Shown: one piece after another, positions 15,835-22,990 of the stretch
Position numbering within the stretch: the first letter of the stretch is position 1
Layout of the letters: each line of letters opens with the position of its first letter
NCBI GenBank assembly: GCA_025963185.1
Contig: JAOPVE010000146.1
Coordinates: forward strand, 1 to 54,698
From: Actinomycetes bacterium
GTDB taxonomy: Bacteria > Actinomycetota > Actinomycetes > Mycobacteriales > Cryptosporangiaceae
Direction of reading: 5' to 3'
Length of the DNA: 54,698 nt
The notes under the pieces: generated by a model
What the model saw: the letters and a program-made list of their open reading frames with translations, nothing else
The model's database searches: none
What the model was told of the DNA's origin: nothing
Program-made: the position numbers and the translations under genes

Positions 15835-16980
15835 TCAGCCCGTGGTGGCCGTGAACGCGATGCCCGTCCCCGCGAGGGTTGTGCGGCGGCCGGCCCGGAC
15901 GAACGCCGACTCGCCCGCGGGCAGCGGCTGAGGTCCGCCGCCGTCGTCGGCGGTCAGGTTTCCGGACAGGCAGAAGAGGATCCGCGGGCCGGCCCCCGGC
16001 AACCTCACGGGCTCGCCGGTCAGCTCCGCCCTGGTGAGAGCGAACTCGCGGACGGGCGGCCGCCATGTCAGCAGCCCCGGACCGTCCTCGACGGGCTCGG
16101 ACACCGGCAGCGGACCGGCGTCGAACCGCAGGATCCGCAGCAGCTCGCCGACGTCCACCCGCTTGCGGGTCAGCCCGCCCCGGATCACGTTGTCGGAGCT
16201 CGCCATGACCTCGATCCCGACCCCGCGCAGGTACCCGTGGGGACACCCGGCGGGCAGGAACATGGCCTCGCCGGGCGCCAGCCGGACCGGGTTGAGCAGC
16301 AACGACAGCGCGACCCCCGGATCCCCGGGATAGCGCTCGCCGAGGTCCGCGGCGATCTCGCCGGCCCAGCCCGCTTCGGCCTTCCCGGCGGCGCACGCGA
16401 TGTCACCGGACAACCCCGCGAGCCCGGGCGGATCGAGCCCGAACAGCCACTCCACGGCACCGCGGACGCCCCCGGCACCCAGCGCGCCCGCGAACGCATC
16501 CAGCCCGAGGGCGTCGAGCACCGCGAGCGCGCCAGAGGCGGACCGGAATCCGCACAGCGCCTCGAACGGCGTGACCGCGCAGATCAGCTCGGGCTTGTGG
16601 AACGGATCGGCGTAGTTCCGCCGCGGATCATCGGGGGCGATCCCGGCGGCCTCCTCGGCCTCGAACCCGGATCGCGCCTGGTCCGGATCGGGGTGCGCCT
16701 GGAGACTGAGCGGCTCGTCGGCGGCCAGCAGTTTGACCAGGAACGGCAGCCGCGGACCGTACTCGGCCGCCACCCGCTCGCCGAGCAGGCCCACCGGATC
16801 GGACGCGATGGCCGCCGCGAGCGTCCCGTCCCCCCGCAGCCGCGACGGATCGTCGGGGTGCGCGCCCATCCACAACTCGGCTTCGGGCCGCTCGGTGGGG
16901 ACAGCCCGGCCCTGCACCGTGGCGATCGCCGTGTGCGAGCCCCACGCGTACTCCCGGATCGGGTTGTCCAGCAGCTCCAT
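15835..16980 (-). CDS. manA: Mannose-6-phosphate isomerase, class I
   Basis: ManA interconverts fructose-6-phosphate and mannose-6-phosphate and is zinc dependent. The ATG at 16980 gives 381 residues beginning MELLDNPIREYAWGSHTAIA. Metal ligands are visible as the Gln and His of SLQAHPDPDQA, the Glu of HKPELICAVTPFEALCGFR, and the His of PAGCPHGYL. The upstream frame is open to 17019 but would overlap the efflux gene. It closes the leftward operon manB - trm112-like - SIS - efflux - manA, supplying precursor for GDP-mannose made by ManC elsewhere in the window. Confidence 0.95.
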   Translation of the reverse strand: MELLDNPIREYAWGSHTAIATVQGRAVPTERPEAELWMGAHPDDPSRLRGDGTLAAAIASDPVGLLGERVAAEYGPRLPFLVKLLAADEPLSLQAHPDPDQARSGFEAEEAAGIAPDDPRRNYADPFHKPELICAVTPFEALCGFRSASGALAVLDALGLDAFAGALGAGGVRGAVEWLFGLDPPGLAGLSGDIACAAGKAEAGWAGEIAADLGERYPGDPGVALSLLLNPVRLAPGEAMFLPAGCPHGYLRGVGIEVMASSDNVIRGGLTRKRVDVGELLRILRFDAGPLPVSEPVEDGPGLLTWRPPVREFALTRAELTGEPVRLPGAGPRILFCLSGNLTADDGGGPQPLPAGESAFVRAGRRTTLAGTGIAFTATTG

Positions 16981-16990
16981 ACCGCCCAGT

Positions 16991-17953
16991 TCAGCTCCCG
17001 CCTGGATCGGCGACCGCACCGCCCACGGCCGAGGTGGCGGGTGCGCGGAAGATGTCCGGCTCCAGGTAGATGAGCCGGGCGATCGGCACCGCCGCGCGGA
17101 TCCGCTTCTCGGCGGAGTCGATGCTGCGGGCGATGTCCTCGGCGCTCTCGTCCTTCGGCACGGCGATCTTGGCCGCGACCAGCAGTTCCTCGGGTCCGAG
17201 GTGCATGGTCTTCATGTGGATGATCCGCTCGACGGAGTCGCCGTCGACCAGGGCGGACTCTATCCGCCGGATGTCCTCGGGAGTGGCTGCCTCGCCGAGT
17301 AGCAGGCTCTTGGTCTCCATCGCCAGGAAGACCGCGACGGCGACGAGCAGGACGCCGATGGCCATGGTGCCGACGCCGTCCCAGACGCCGTCGCCGGTGA
17401 TCAGCGTGAGCCCGACGCCGAACAGCGCGAGGACCAGGCCGAGCAGCGCCGCGGTGTCCTCCAGCAGCACCACGGGCAGCTCGGGGGCCTTGGCGCGGCG
17501 CAGGAAGTCGATCCAGCGGGTGGTGCCCCGGACCTCGTTCGACTCGCTGATCGCCGTGCGGAACGAGTAGCCCTCCAGCCCGATCGCGATGACCAGGACC
17601 AGGACGGGAACCCACTGCCAGCTCGTGATCGGCTCGGGGTGCGAGACCTTGTGGTAGCCCTCGTACAGGGCGAACAGCCCGCCGACGGTGAACAGCACGA
17701 TCGAGACGATGAACGCGTAGATGTACCGCTCGCGGCCGAACCCGAAGGGGTGCAGCGGCGTGGCGTCGCGTCGCGCGCGCTTCCCTCCGACGAGCAGCAG
17801 TGCCTGGTTGCCGGAGTCGGCCACCGAGTGGATTGCCTCGGCCAGCATCGAGGACGAGGCGGTCAGGGCGAAGGCGACGAACTTCGTCGCCGCGATGCCG
17901 AGGTTGGCGGCCAGCGCGGCGACGATCGCCTTGTTACCCCCGGAGGCACTCAC
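16991..17953 (-). CDS. Cation diffusion facilitator (CDF) transporter
   Basis: The product is 320 residues from GTG 17953, which overlaps the upstream SIS gene's stop as GTGA. It has about six helices. The second contains AEAIHSVADSGNQ with the H-x3-D metal site of CDF proteins, and the fifth contains LLEDTAALLGLVLALFG with the partner acidic and Asp residues. The cytoplasmic C-terminal domain (EDIRRIESALVDGDSVERII) is of the dimerising type. Family members export Zn2+, Fe2+ or Mn2+ against protons. Its place inside a mannose-activation operon may relate to divalent metal supply for ManA and ManB, an inference only. Confidence 0.9.
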   Translation of the reverse strand: MSASGGNKAIVAALAANLGIAATKFVAFALTASSSMLAEAIHSVADSGNQALLLVGGKRARRDATPLHPFGFGRERYIYAFIVSIVLFTVGGLFALYEGYHKVSHPEPITSWQWVPVLVLVIAIGLEGYSFRTAISESNEVRGTTRWIDFLRRAKAPELPVVLLEDTAALLGLVLALFGVGLTLITGDGVWDGVGTMAIGVLLVAVAVFLAMETKSLLLGEAATPEDIRRIESALVDGDSVERIIHMKTMHLGPEELLVAAKIAVPKDESAEDIARSIDSAEKRIRAAVPIARLIYLEPDIFRAPATSAVGGAVADPGGS

Positions 17954-19083
17954 GGTGCGATTCGCTCCTTCAGATCCGTCACGGCGGGGACGGCGATCGG
18001 GTCGATGCCGTGCAGCAGGGCGAGGTACACGGAGGCGAAGTCGGGGATCGCGATCAGGGACGCCAGTCGCTCCAGCTCGCACCCGCCCTCGGCGGTGAGC
18101 ACGCTGACCCCGACACCGCGGGCCGCGGCAAGGTCGGCCACCGCCTCGGCCCGGCGGGCGGCGATCGGCGCCTCGTCGTCGTCGCGCAGCAGCACGAGCC
18201 GCAGCCGGGTGTCCTTCGAATCGTCCGAGCGGTCGGCGAAGAAGTCGTCCGCGCCGCCGGCCATGGATCCGAACGGCCCGTCGAGCAGCCCGACCCGCCC
18301 GCGGCCGGCCTCGACGAGCGCACCGGCGATCGCGGGGTAGCGGGCGTTCGCGGCCAGCGAGTCCGCGAACCGGCTCGCCGCGACCGAGGACAGCCGATTG
18401 GTGCCCCACACGACAGGGATCGATCCGGCGAGTTCCACGGCCAGCGCCTTGCCCGAGTTGACGAAGACCTCGCCCACCGGACGGCAGCGCTCGGCGTCGT
18501 CGTCCAGCCGCTTCGCGGTCTCGGCGAAGTCGGCCTCGGTGACGTTCGCCAGCCCGACCGCGCGCCCGGCCAGCAGGACCGGCACGACGAGCGCCCAGAA
18601 GCTCACCCGGGCGGGCCGCCGCGGCGGCACCGGGACGAAGATCGCCCTGGCCCGCTCGGCCATCGACTGCAGTGGCGAGTCCGCCGCGCCCACGGCCACG
18701 AGCCGGGCGCCGCGCTGCATGGCGGCCTCGGCGGCGGCCAGCGCCTCGGGGCTCTTGCCAGACGCGGACACCGCGATCACCATGTCCGCCGCACCGACCC
18801 AGCCGGGCACGATCGCGCTGCGGTGCGAGAGCACGGGAACCGGGCAGCCGCTGCCGGCCACCGCGGCGAGCACGTCTCCCGTGCGAGCCGCCGTGCCCAC
18901 CCCGGCGACGACGAGCGCGCGCGGGCGGCCGTCCTCGGCCAGGGTGTGCAGGCCGGCCTCCGCGGCGAGCGCGGCAGCCTCCCTGACCTGCGCACCGGCA
19001 CCGGCGACCGAGCGCAGCATCGAGGCCGCGTCGGGATCGCCCAGCACCTCTGGATCGTCCAGCCGGTACTCGTCGATGTCCAT
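17950..19083 (-). CDS. SIS-domain phosphoglucose/phosphomannose isomerase-like protein
   Basis: The product is 377 residues and corresponds to the Rv3256c-type gene of mycobacteria. The N-terminal SIS domain has VVAGVGTAARTGDVLAAVAG and MVIAVSASGKSPEALAA; the C-terminal half fits the bifunctional phosphoglucose/phosphomannose isomerase family (PVVWGTNRLSSVAASRFADSL). The Ser-rich sugar-phosphate loop reads SASGKS. It may isomerise hexose-6-phosphates, but actinobacterial members beside a dedicated ManA may be non-catalytic. It overlaps the CDF gene by 4 nt and starts 6 nt after the trm112-like gene, so it is co-transcribed and coupled. Confidence 0.88.
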   Translation of the reverse strand: MDIDEYRLDDPEVLGDPDAASMLRSVAGAGAQVREAAALAAEAGLHTLAEDGRPRALVVAGVGTAARTGDVLAAVAGSGCPVPVLSHRSAIVPGWVGAADMVIAVSASGKSPEALAAAEAAMQRGARLVAVGAADSPLQSMAERARAIFVPVPPRRPARVSFWALVVPVLLAGRAVGLANVTEADFAETAKRLDDDAERCRPVGEVFVNSGKALAVELAGSIPVVWGTNRLSSVAASRFADSLAANARYPAIAGALVEAGRGRVGLLDGPFGSMAGGADDFFADRSDDSKDTRLRLVLLRDDDEAPIAARRAEAVADLAAARGVGVSVLTAEGGCELERLASLIAIPDFASVYLALLHGIDPIAVPAVTDLKERIAP

Positions 19084-19089
19084 GTCAGC

Positions 19090-19290
19090 TCACTTCTGGC
19101 TCGGCGCCGGGGTGGTGCCGCCGCGGTGCCGTGCCTCGTCGAGCAGCAGCACGGGAATGCCGTCGCGGATCGGGAACGCCCGGTCGCACACGGTGCACAG
19201 CAGCTCGTTCGCGGCCTCGTCCAGCTCCAGGGGGGCATGCGCCTCACACGGGCAGGCGAGGATCTCCAGCAGAGACGGGTCCAGCTTCAT
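19090..19290 (-). CDS. Trm112-family small zinc protein
   Basis: The protein is 66 residues: MKLDPSLLEILACPCEAHAPL then ELLCTVCDRAFPIRDGIPVLL. It carries two Cys pairs and the closing FPIRDGIPVLL typical of Trm112-like bacterial proteins (YcaR/UPF0434). In eukaryotes and archaea Trm112 activates several methyltransferases; in bacteria the role is little known. It lies between manB and the SIS isomerase, an arrangement also found in mycobacteria and streptomycetes as I recall. No methyltransferase gene is adjacent. Confidence 0.9.
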   Translation of the reverse strand: MKLDPSLLEILACPCEAHAPLELDEAANELLCTVCDRAFPIRDGIPVLLLDEARHRGGTTPAPSQK

Positions 19291-19329
19291 CGGTCAGGCT
19301 CCTGGGACGGATACGGTCGGCGGGCGGGA

Positions 19330-20706
19330 TCAGCCGCGGACGATGTCGAGCACCTTGTCACGCAGCTCGGCCATGCGCTCGGCGGTCGGGGCTTCGACGT
19401 TGAGCCGCAGCAACGGCTCGGTGTTGGACGCGCGCAGATTGAACCAGCTGCCGTCCTTGAGGCTCAGGGTCACGCCGTCCAGGCGATCGACCTCGGCGTC
19501 CTCCCCCGCGAACGCGTCCTCGACGGCCTTCGTGCGCGCCGCCGCGTCGTCCACAGTGGAGTTGATCTCGCCGGACGCCGCGTACCGCTCGTACTGGGCG
19601 GCGAACGACGACAGCGGCTCGCTCGCCTCGCCGAGCGCGGCCAGCACGTGCATCGCGGCCAGCATGCCGGTGTCGGCGCGCCAGAAGTCCTGGAAGTAGT
19701 AGTGCGCGGAGTGCTCGCCGCCGAACACCGCGCCGGTCTTCGCCATCTCGGCCTTGATGAACGAGTGGCCCACCCGGGTACGGATCGGGACGCCCCCGTG
19801 CTCGGTGACGATCTCGGGCACGGCGCGCGAGGTGATCAGGTTGTGCAAGATCGTGCCGCCGGGATTCTTGGCCAGCTCGCGCACCGCCACCAGCGCCGTG
19901 ACCGCCGACGGCGAGACCGGCTCGCCCAGCTCGTCGATCACGAAGCAGCGGTCGGCGTCGCCGTCGAACGCGAGGCCCAGGTCCGCCTCGTGCTCGCGGA
20001 CGGCCTTCTGCAGGTCGACGAGGTTGGCCGGGTCCAGCGGGTTGGCCTCGTGGTTCGGGAAGTTGCCGTCGAGCTCGAAATACAGCGGCACGATCTCCAG
20101 CGGAAGGTCCTTGAGCACCGCGGGAACCGTGTACCCACCCATGCCGTTGCCCGCGTCCACCACGACCTTCAGCGGCCGGATCCCCGACAGGTCCACCAGC
20201 TTGCGCAGGTACTCGCCGTACTCGGTGAGCACGTCCGCGCTGGTCAGCGAGCCCTTCTTGGCGTGGCGGGCGCGCCGTGGCCCGTCGTCGAGCTGACGCT
20301 GCGCAATATCGCGGATCTCCGCCAGCCCCGTCTCCTGCCCGATGGGAGCCGCGCCCTCCCGGCACATCTTGATCCCGTTGTACTTCGCCGGATTGTGGCT
20401 CGCGGTGAACATCGCGCCCGGCAGGTTCATCGATCCGGACGCGAAATAGAGCATGTCCGTGGATCCGAGACCGGCCTCGACCACGTCCGTGCCCTCGCCG
20501 AGCGCGCCCTCGGCGAACGCCCGCGCGAGGCCCGGCGACGACTCGCGCATGTCGTGCGCGGTGACGATCTTTCCCGCCCCGGTGACCTGCGCAAACGCTG
20601 ACCCGAGAGCGCGCGCGGCGGCCTCGTCCAGCTGGTCCGGGACGATGCCGCGGACGTCGTACGCCTTGACGATGGTCGACAGATCAGGGCGCGGCTGGTC
20701 GGACAC
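19330..20706 (-). CDS. manB: Phosphomannomutase / phosphoglucomutase
   Basis: The GTG at 20706, preceded by GGAGCC, gives 458 residues. The alpha-D-phosphohexomutase signatures are complete: TASHNP with the phosphoserine S103, metal loop DGDADR (248-253), sugar-specificity loop GEHSAH (330-335), and phosphate-binding RASNTEPLLRLN near the C-terminus. It converts mannose-6-phosphate to mannose-1-phosphate, the ManC substrate, and may also act on glucose phosphates. The frame is open further upstream to 20859, but that part is Arg-rich and reads into the spacer before the DUF3499 gene. It is probably the first gene of the mannose operon. Confidence 0.95.
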   Translation of the reverse strand: MSDQPRPDLSTIVKAYDVRGIVPDQLDEAAARALGSAFAQVTGAGKIVTAHDMRESSPGLARAFAEGALGEGTDVVEAGLGSTDMLYFASGSMNLPGAMFTASHNPAKYNGIKMCREGAAPIGQETGLAEIRDIAQRQLDDGPRRARHAKKGSLTSADVLTEYGEYLRKLVDLSGIRPLKVVVDAGNGMGGYTVPAVLKDLPLEIVPLYFELDGNFPNHEANPLDPANLVDLQKAVREHEADLGLAFDGDADRCFVIDELGEPVSPSAVTALVAVRELAKNPGGTILHNLITSRAVPEIVTEHGGVPIRTRVGHSFIKAEMAKTGAVFGGEHSAHYYFQDFWRADTGMLAAMHVLAALGEASEPLSSFAAQYERYAASGEINSTVDDAAARTKAVEDAFAGEDAEVDRLDGVTLSLKDGSWFNLRASNTEPLLRLNVEAPTAERMAELRDKVLDIVRG

Positions 20707-20806
20707 GTCGCTCTTGGCTCCTCGGGACGTCGGTGCTGACGGCTCGGAGCCTACCCGTCCAGGGGTATCGGACCCTGGCTCGGCTCGGGCCGCACCCGAG
20801 CGGGAC

Positions 20807-21166
20807 TCAGCTCGGCGACGGGAGCGCGCGCAGGTGACCGCGGCGGCCCACCTGACCACCCGGGCCGGCCTGCGCGGCCTCCTCGGGAACGGGCGGCCGG
20901 GCGGCCTCGCGGACCGCGTCCGCCAGCGCCTCCAGGTCGTCCGGCGTGGACGGCGGCGGCGGGTACGCGCCGTCGTGGCGGACCAGATCCCACCCCTTCG
21001 GCGCCGTCAGCCGGACCGCGTGCGCCTCACACAGGTCGTACGTGTGCGGCTCCGCCGAGGTGGCGAGCGGCCCCACGACAGCCGTGGAATCGGCGTAGAC
21101 ATAGGTCAGTGTGGCGACCGCGGGCTGCGGACAGCCATTCCTCGAGCAGCGCCGGTTTGACCTCAC
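20807..21166 (-). CDS. DUF3499 family protein (zinc-ribbon-like)
   Basis: The product is 119 residues from GTG 21166. The conserved N-terminal region reads RRCSRNGCPQPAVATLTYVY and later TYDLCEAHAVRLTAPKGWDLV, giving a C-x4-C plus C-x2-H set suited to bind one zinc. The C-terminus is disordered, Pro/Gly-rich. DUF3499 proteins are found beside whiB, manB and the metallopeptidase-like gene throughout actinobacteria (Rv3258c in M. tuberculosis); no function is established. It is divergent from the metallopeptidase-like gene across 180 bp and lies 100 nt upstream of manB. Confidence 0.92.
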   Translation of the reverse strand: MRSNRRCSRNGCPQPAVATLTYVYADSTAVVGPLATSAEPHTYDLCEAHAVRLTAPKGWDLVRHDGAYPPPPSTPDDLEALADAVREAARPPVPEEAAQAGPGGQVGRRGHLRALPSPS

Positions 21167-21346
21167 GCGCGCACGGTATCCGGCCGCGCAACGACCCGCC
21201 AACGAACGGGCGCGGATCGGAGGTCGTGTCGCGACCAGTTGCCCGATTCGTAACCTGGTGCGGTCTTTCGCGGCGCGCACGACGGTCGATCGCGCCCCTG
21301 TCGTCCTGCGCGCGGCGGACCCCGGCCGGTCGATAGGCTCCCGGAC

Positions 21347-21796
21347 ATGAGCAGCGCGTCCCGCCGTCCGGGCGGCCCGCACCGCGACCGCCGTGGCCGC
21401 GGGATGCGCGGGCGCCTCGTCCCGGCGACCGTGCCGCTCGCGCGCAGCCGATCCCAGATCTTCGACGACATGGTCCTCGACGCGGTGGAGGAACTCGAAA
21501 GCCGCTGGGCCGCCCAGCTCCGGGGTGTCGAGTTCGCCGTCGAGGACGTCCCGCCGGAGTTGCCCTCCTACGACTCGGACGTCCTCGAAGACGGCAGTGT
21601 CCCGCTGGCTCGCCTGCTTCCGGGCCGCGACGGTCCGCGCGGCCGTGGCGTCCCCCCGCGGATCGTCGTCTACCGCCGCCCCCTCGAAGCCCGCGCCATG
21701 GACCGCGAAGACCTCGCCGACCTGGTCCACGACGTGATCGTCGAACAGGTCGCCAACCTGCTCGGCCTAGACCCCGACGAAATCGACCCCACCTAA
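21347..21796 (+). CDS. Metallopeptidase-family (zincin-like) protein, active motif degenerate
   Basis: The product is 149 residues from the ATG at 21347. After an Arg-rich N-terminus, RSRSQIFDDMVLDAVEELESRW and FAVEDVPPELPSYD match the actinobacterial metallopeptidase family represented by Rv3259. The usual catalytic helix HExxH reads DLVHDVIVEQVANLLGLDPDEID: the first His is kept, the Glu is Asp, and the second His is absent. Zinc peptidase activity is therefore doubtful. It is divergently arranged with DUF3499 and convergent with whiB. Two tandem 52-bp elements follow its stop. Confidence 0.85.
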   Translation: MSSASRRPGGPHRDRRGRGMRGRLVPATVPLARSRSQIFDDMVLDAVEELESRWAAQLRGVEFAVEDVPPELPSYDSDVLEDGSVPLARLLPGRDGPRGRGVPPRIVVYRRPLEARAMDREDLADLVHDVIVEQVANLLGLDPDEIDPT

Positions 21797-21859
21797 CAAC
21801 CCCCGCGCCCCCAAACCGCCCACCGCCCGAACGGTTCCCTTCCCCCTCCCGCCGCCTCC

Positions 21860-21911
21860 CGAAGTGCGTGCCACTAGGCCGCCCCTGACCGGCGTACCGG
21901 CACACACTTCC
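21860..21911. repeat. 52-bp palindromic element, subfamily B, copy 3
   Basis: CGAAGTGCGTGCCACTAG on the left and ACCGGCACACACTTC on the right, with core CTGACCGGC. It lies 63 nt after the metallopeptidase-like stop, in the gap before the convergent whiB gene, followed after 51 bp by copy 4. Confidence 0.85.
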
Positions 21912-21962
21912 GCGAGGAGCTCACAGCGACCACCTCGACACCGCCGGGAAGCCACACCCTCC

Positions 21963-22014
21963 CGAAGTGCGTGCCGCTGGGCCGGTCCTGACCGGCAGAA
22001 CCGCACACACTTCG
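21963..22014. repeat. 52-bp palindromic element, subfamily B, copy 4
   Basis: Left arm CGAAGTGCGTGCCGCTGG, core GCCGGTCCTGACCGGC, right arm CGCACACACTTCG. It is the second of a tandem pair in the 368-bp gap between the metallopeptidase-like and whiB genes. After it the sequence to 22164 is G-rich and shows no gene. Confidence 0.85.
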
Positions 22015-22164
22015 GCGGGCGGGGCGGGAGGCGCGGCGCGGGGCTGCGGCGCGCGGCAGAGAAGGCGGGGCGGGGCGGTGAGGGCGGGTGCAAAGGCGGG
22101 GCCGGGCGGAATGGATCCGCTCGGCCCCGGCCTTGTTGTGCCGCTGAAGATTCGGCGTACTGAT

Positions 22165-22422
22165 TCAGATGACGCGGCGCTTGAGCTTTCGTCGCTCTCG
22201 CTCGCTCAATCCACCCCAGATGCCGAATCGCTCGTCGTGCGCCAACGCGTACTCAAGGCATTCCGACCGGACCTCACAGCCGGTGCAGATGCGCTTCGCC
22301 TCACGGGTCGATCCCCCCTTCTCCGGAAAGAAGGCTTCAGGATCGGTCTGTGCGCACAAGCCGCGTTCTTGCCACTCCGGAGCGTCACCGGAGAGCAAAT
22401 CGGCAACTACGTTCACTGACAC
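22165..22422 (-). CDS. whiB: WhiB-family iron-sulfur regulator
   Basis: The GTG at 22422 follows GAGGGGGCATC and gives 85 residues; an in-frame ATG at 22452 would add ten. The four cluster ligands are C23, C46, C49 and C55 in the C-x(n)-C-x2-C-x5-C pattern, and GIWGG at 67-71 is the WhiB turn. The basic tail ERRKLKRRVI is the DNA-contacting end. By position it corresponds to whiB2/whmD of mycobacteria and whiB of Streptomyces, which act in septation or sporulation with WhiA. It probably binds a [4Fe-4S] cluster and the sigma factor. A perfect 16-bp palindrome lies about 90 nt upstream. Confidence 0.96.
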   Translation of the reverse strand: MSVNVVADLLSGDAPEWQERGLCAQTDPEAFFPEKGGSTREAKRICTGCEVRSECLEYALAHDERFGIWGGLSERERRKLKRRVI

Positions 22423-22508
22423 GATGCCCCCTCGCCTCAGCACCGACGTCACCGCCGGTGCGTCGTACCCCCCGCCTTGGAAGGCTGTTGAAACTCATCC
22501 CCACACGA

Positions 22509-22524
22509 ATTACACGCGTGTAAT
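22509..22524. promoter_or_regulatory. whiB: Perfect 16-bp palindrome ATTACACGCGTGTAAT
   Basis: Both halves are exact complements. Its near edge is 87 nt from the whiB GTG at 22422. It is AT-rich at the ends with a CG centre, like operators for GntR, TetR or LacI dimers. No second copy was seen in the window. Confidence 0.55.
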
Positions 22525-22972
22525 GCGTGCCGAGTCAAGCGCTCATCTGATAGAGAAGCCGGTTCGTCGGAAGCCCGACTGCGCCGCCATAGCGAGCCGG
22601 TGCCGTCGCCGGTTCCCCCGTCGGCACGGCACCGATGGCCCATCTCGGGCACCCCGCTCCACAGTGGCCTGCCTGCGCAGATACCCCTGGAGAGCACATC
22701 CCGGACAGCGCCAGTCGCGCGTCTTCCCCCTATTTCACGGCACTAACCGCGAAAACTTCCCCACCACACAAGCCCCCTGTTGCCCCCGCTGATCGGACCC
22801 GAAACACCAGAAACGGATATATCGGACCCGCCAGCACACAGACCGTAACCGACTTTTTCAGATATCAACAGTCGGATCCCGTTCTGGATCGGAGACTAGA
22901 GGCTGGACACCCCACTCAGATAGCCGCAAATCGGGCGCGAGCGGCGAGCCGCCGCGGCACGCCGAGTAGCGC

Positions 22973-22984
22973 TACCGATCGGTA
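22973..22984. promoter_or_regulatory. Perfect 12-bp palindrome TACCGATCGGTA
   Basis: It lies 7 nt beyond the fbiC stop codon (22991-22993). It is too short for a strong terminator and could be part of the whiB control region. The GATC centre may simply reflect the general GATC excess of this genome. Confidence 0.3.
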
Positions 22985-22990
22985 ACCAAG

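Larger units (their letters stand above)
22423..22990 (-). promoter_or_regulatory. Long whiB upstream region
   Basis: The region is 568 bp with no convincing gene between the end of fbiC and the start of whiB, both leftward. GC content is lower than in the coding regions, especially 22700-22900. It holds perfect palindromes at 22509-22524 and 22973-22984. A long upstream region is common for whiB genes, which integrate several regulators. I could not identify BldD or WhiA sites with confidence. Confidence 0.6.

Noticed and set aside
17800-20601. 933-codon rightward frame over the mannose operon
   Set aside because: No recognisable domain; manB, Trm112-like and SIS genes on the other strand carry all conserved motifs.
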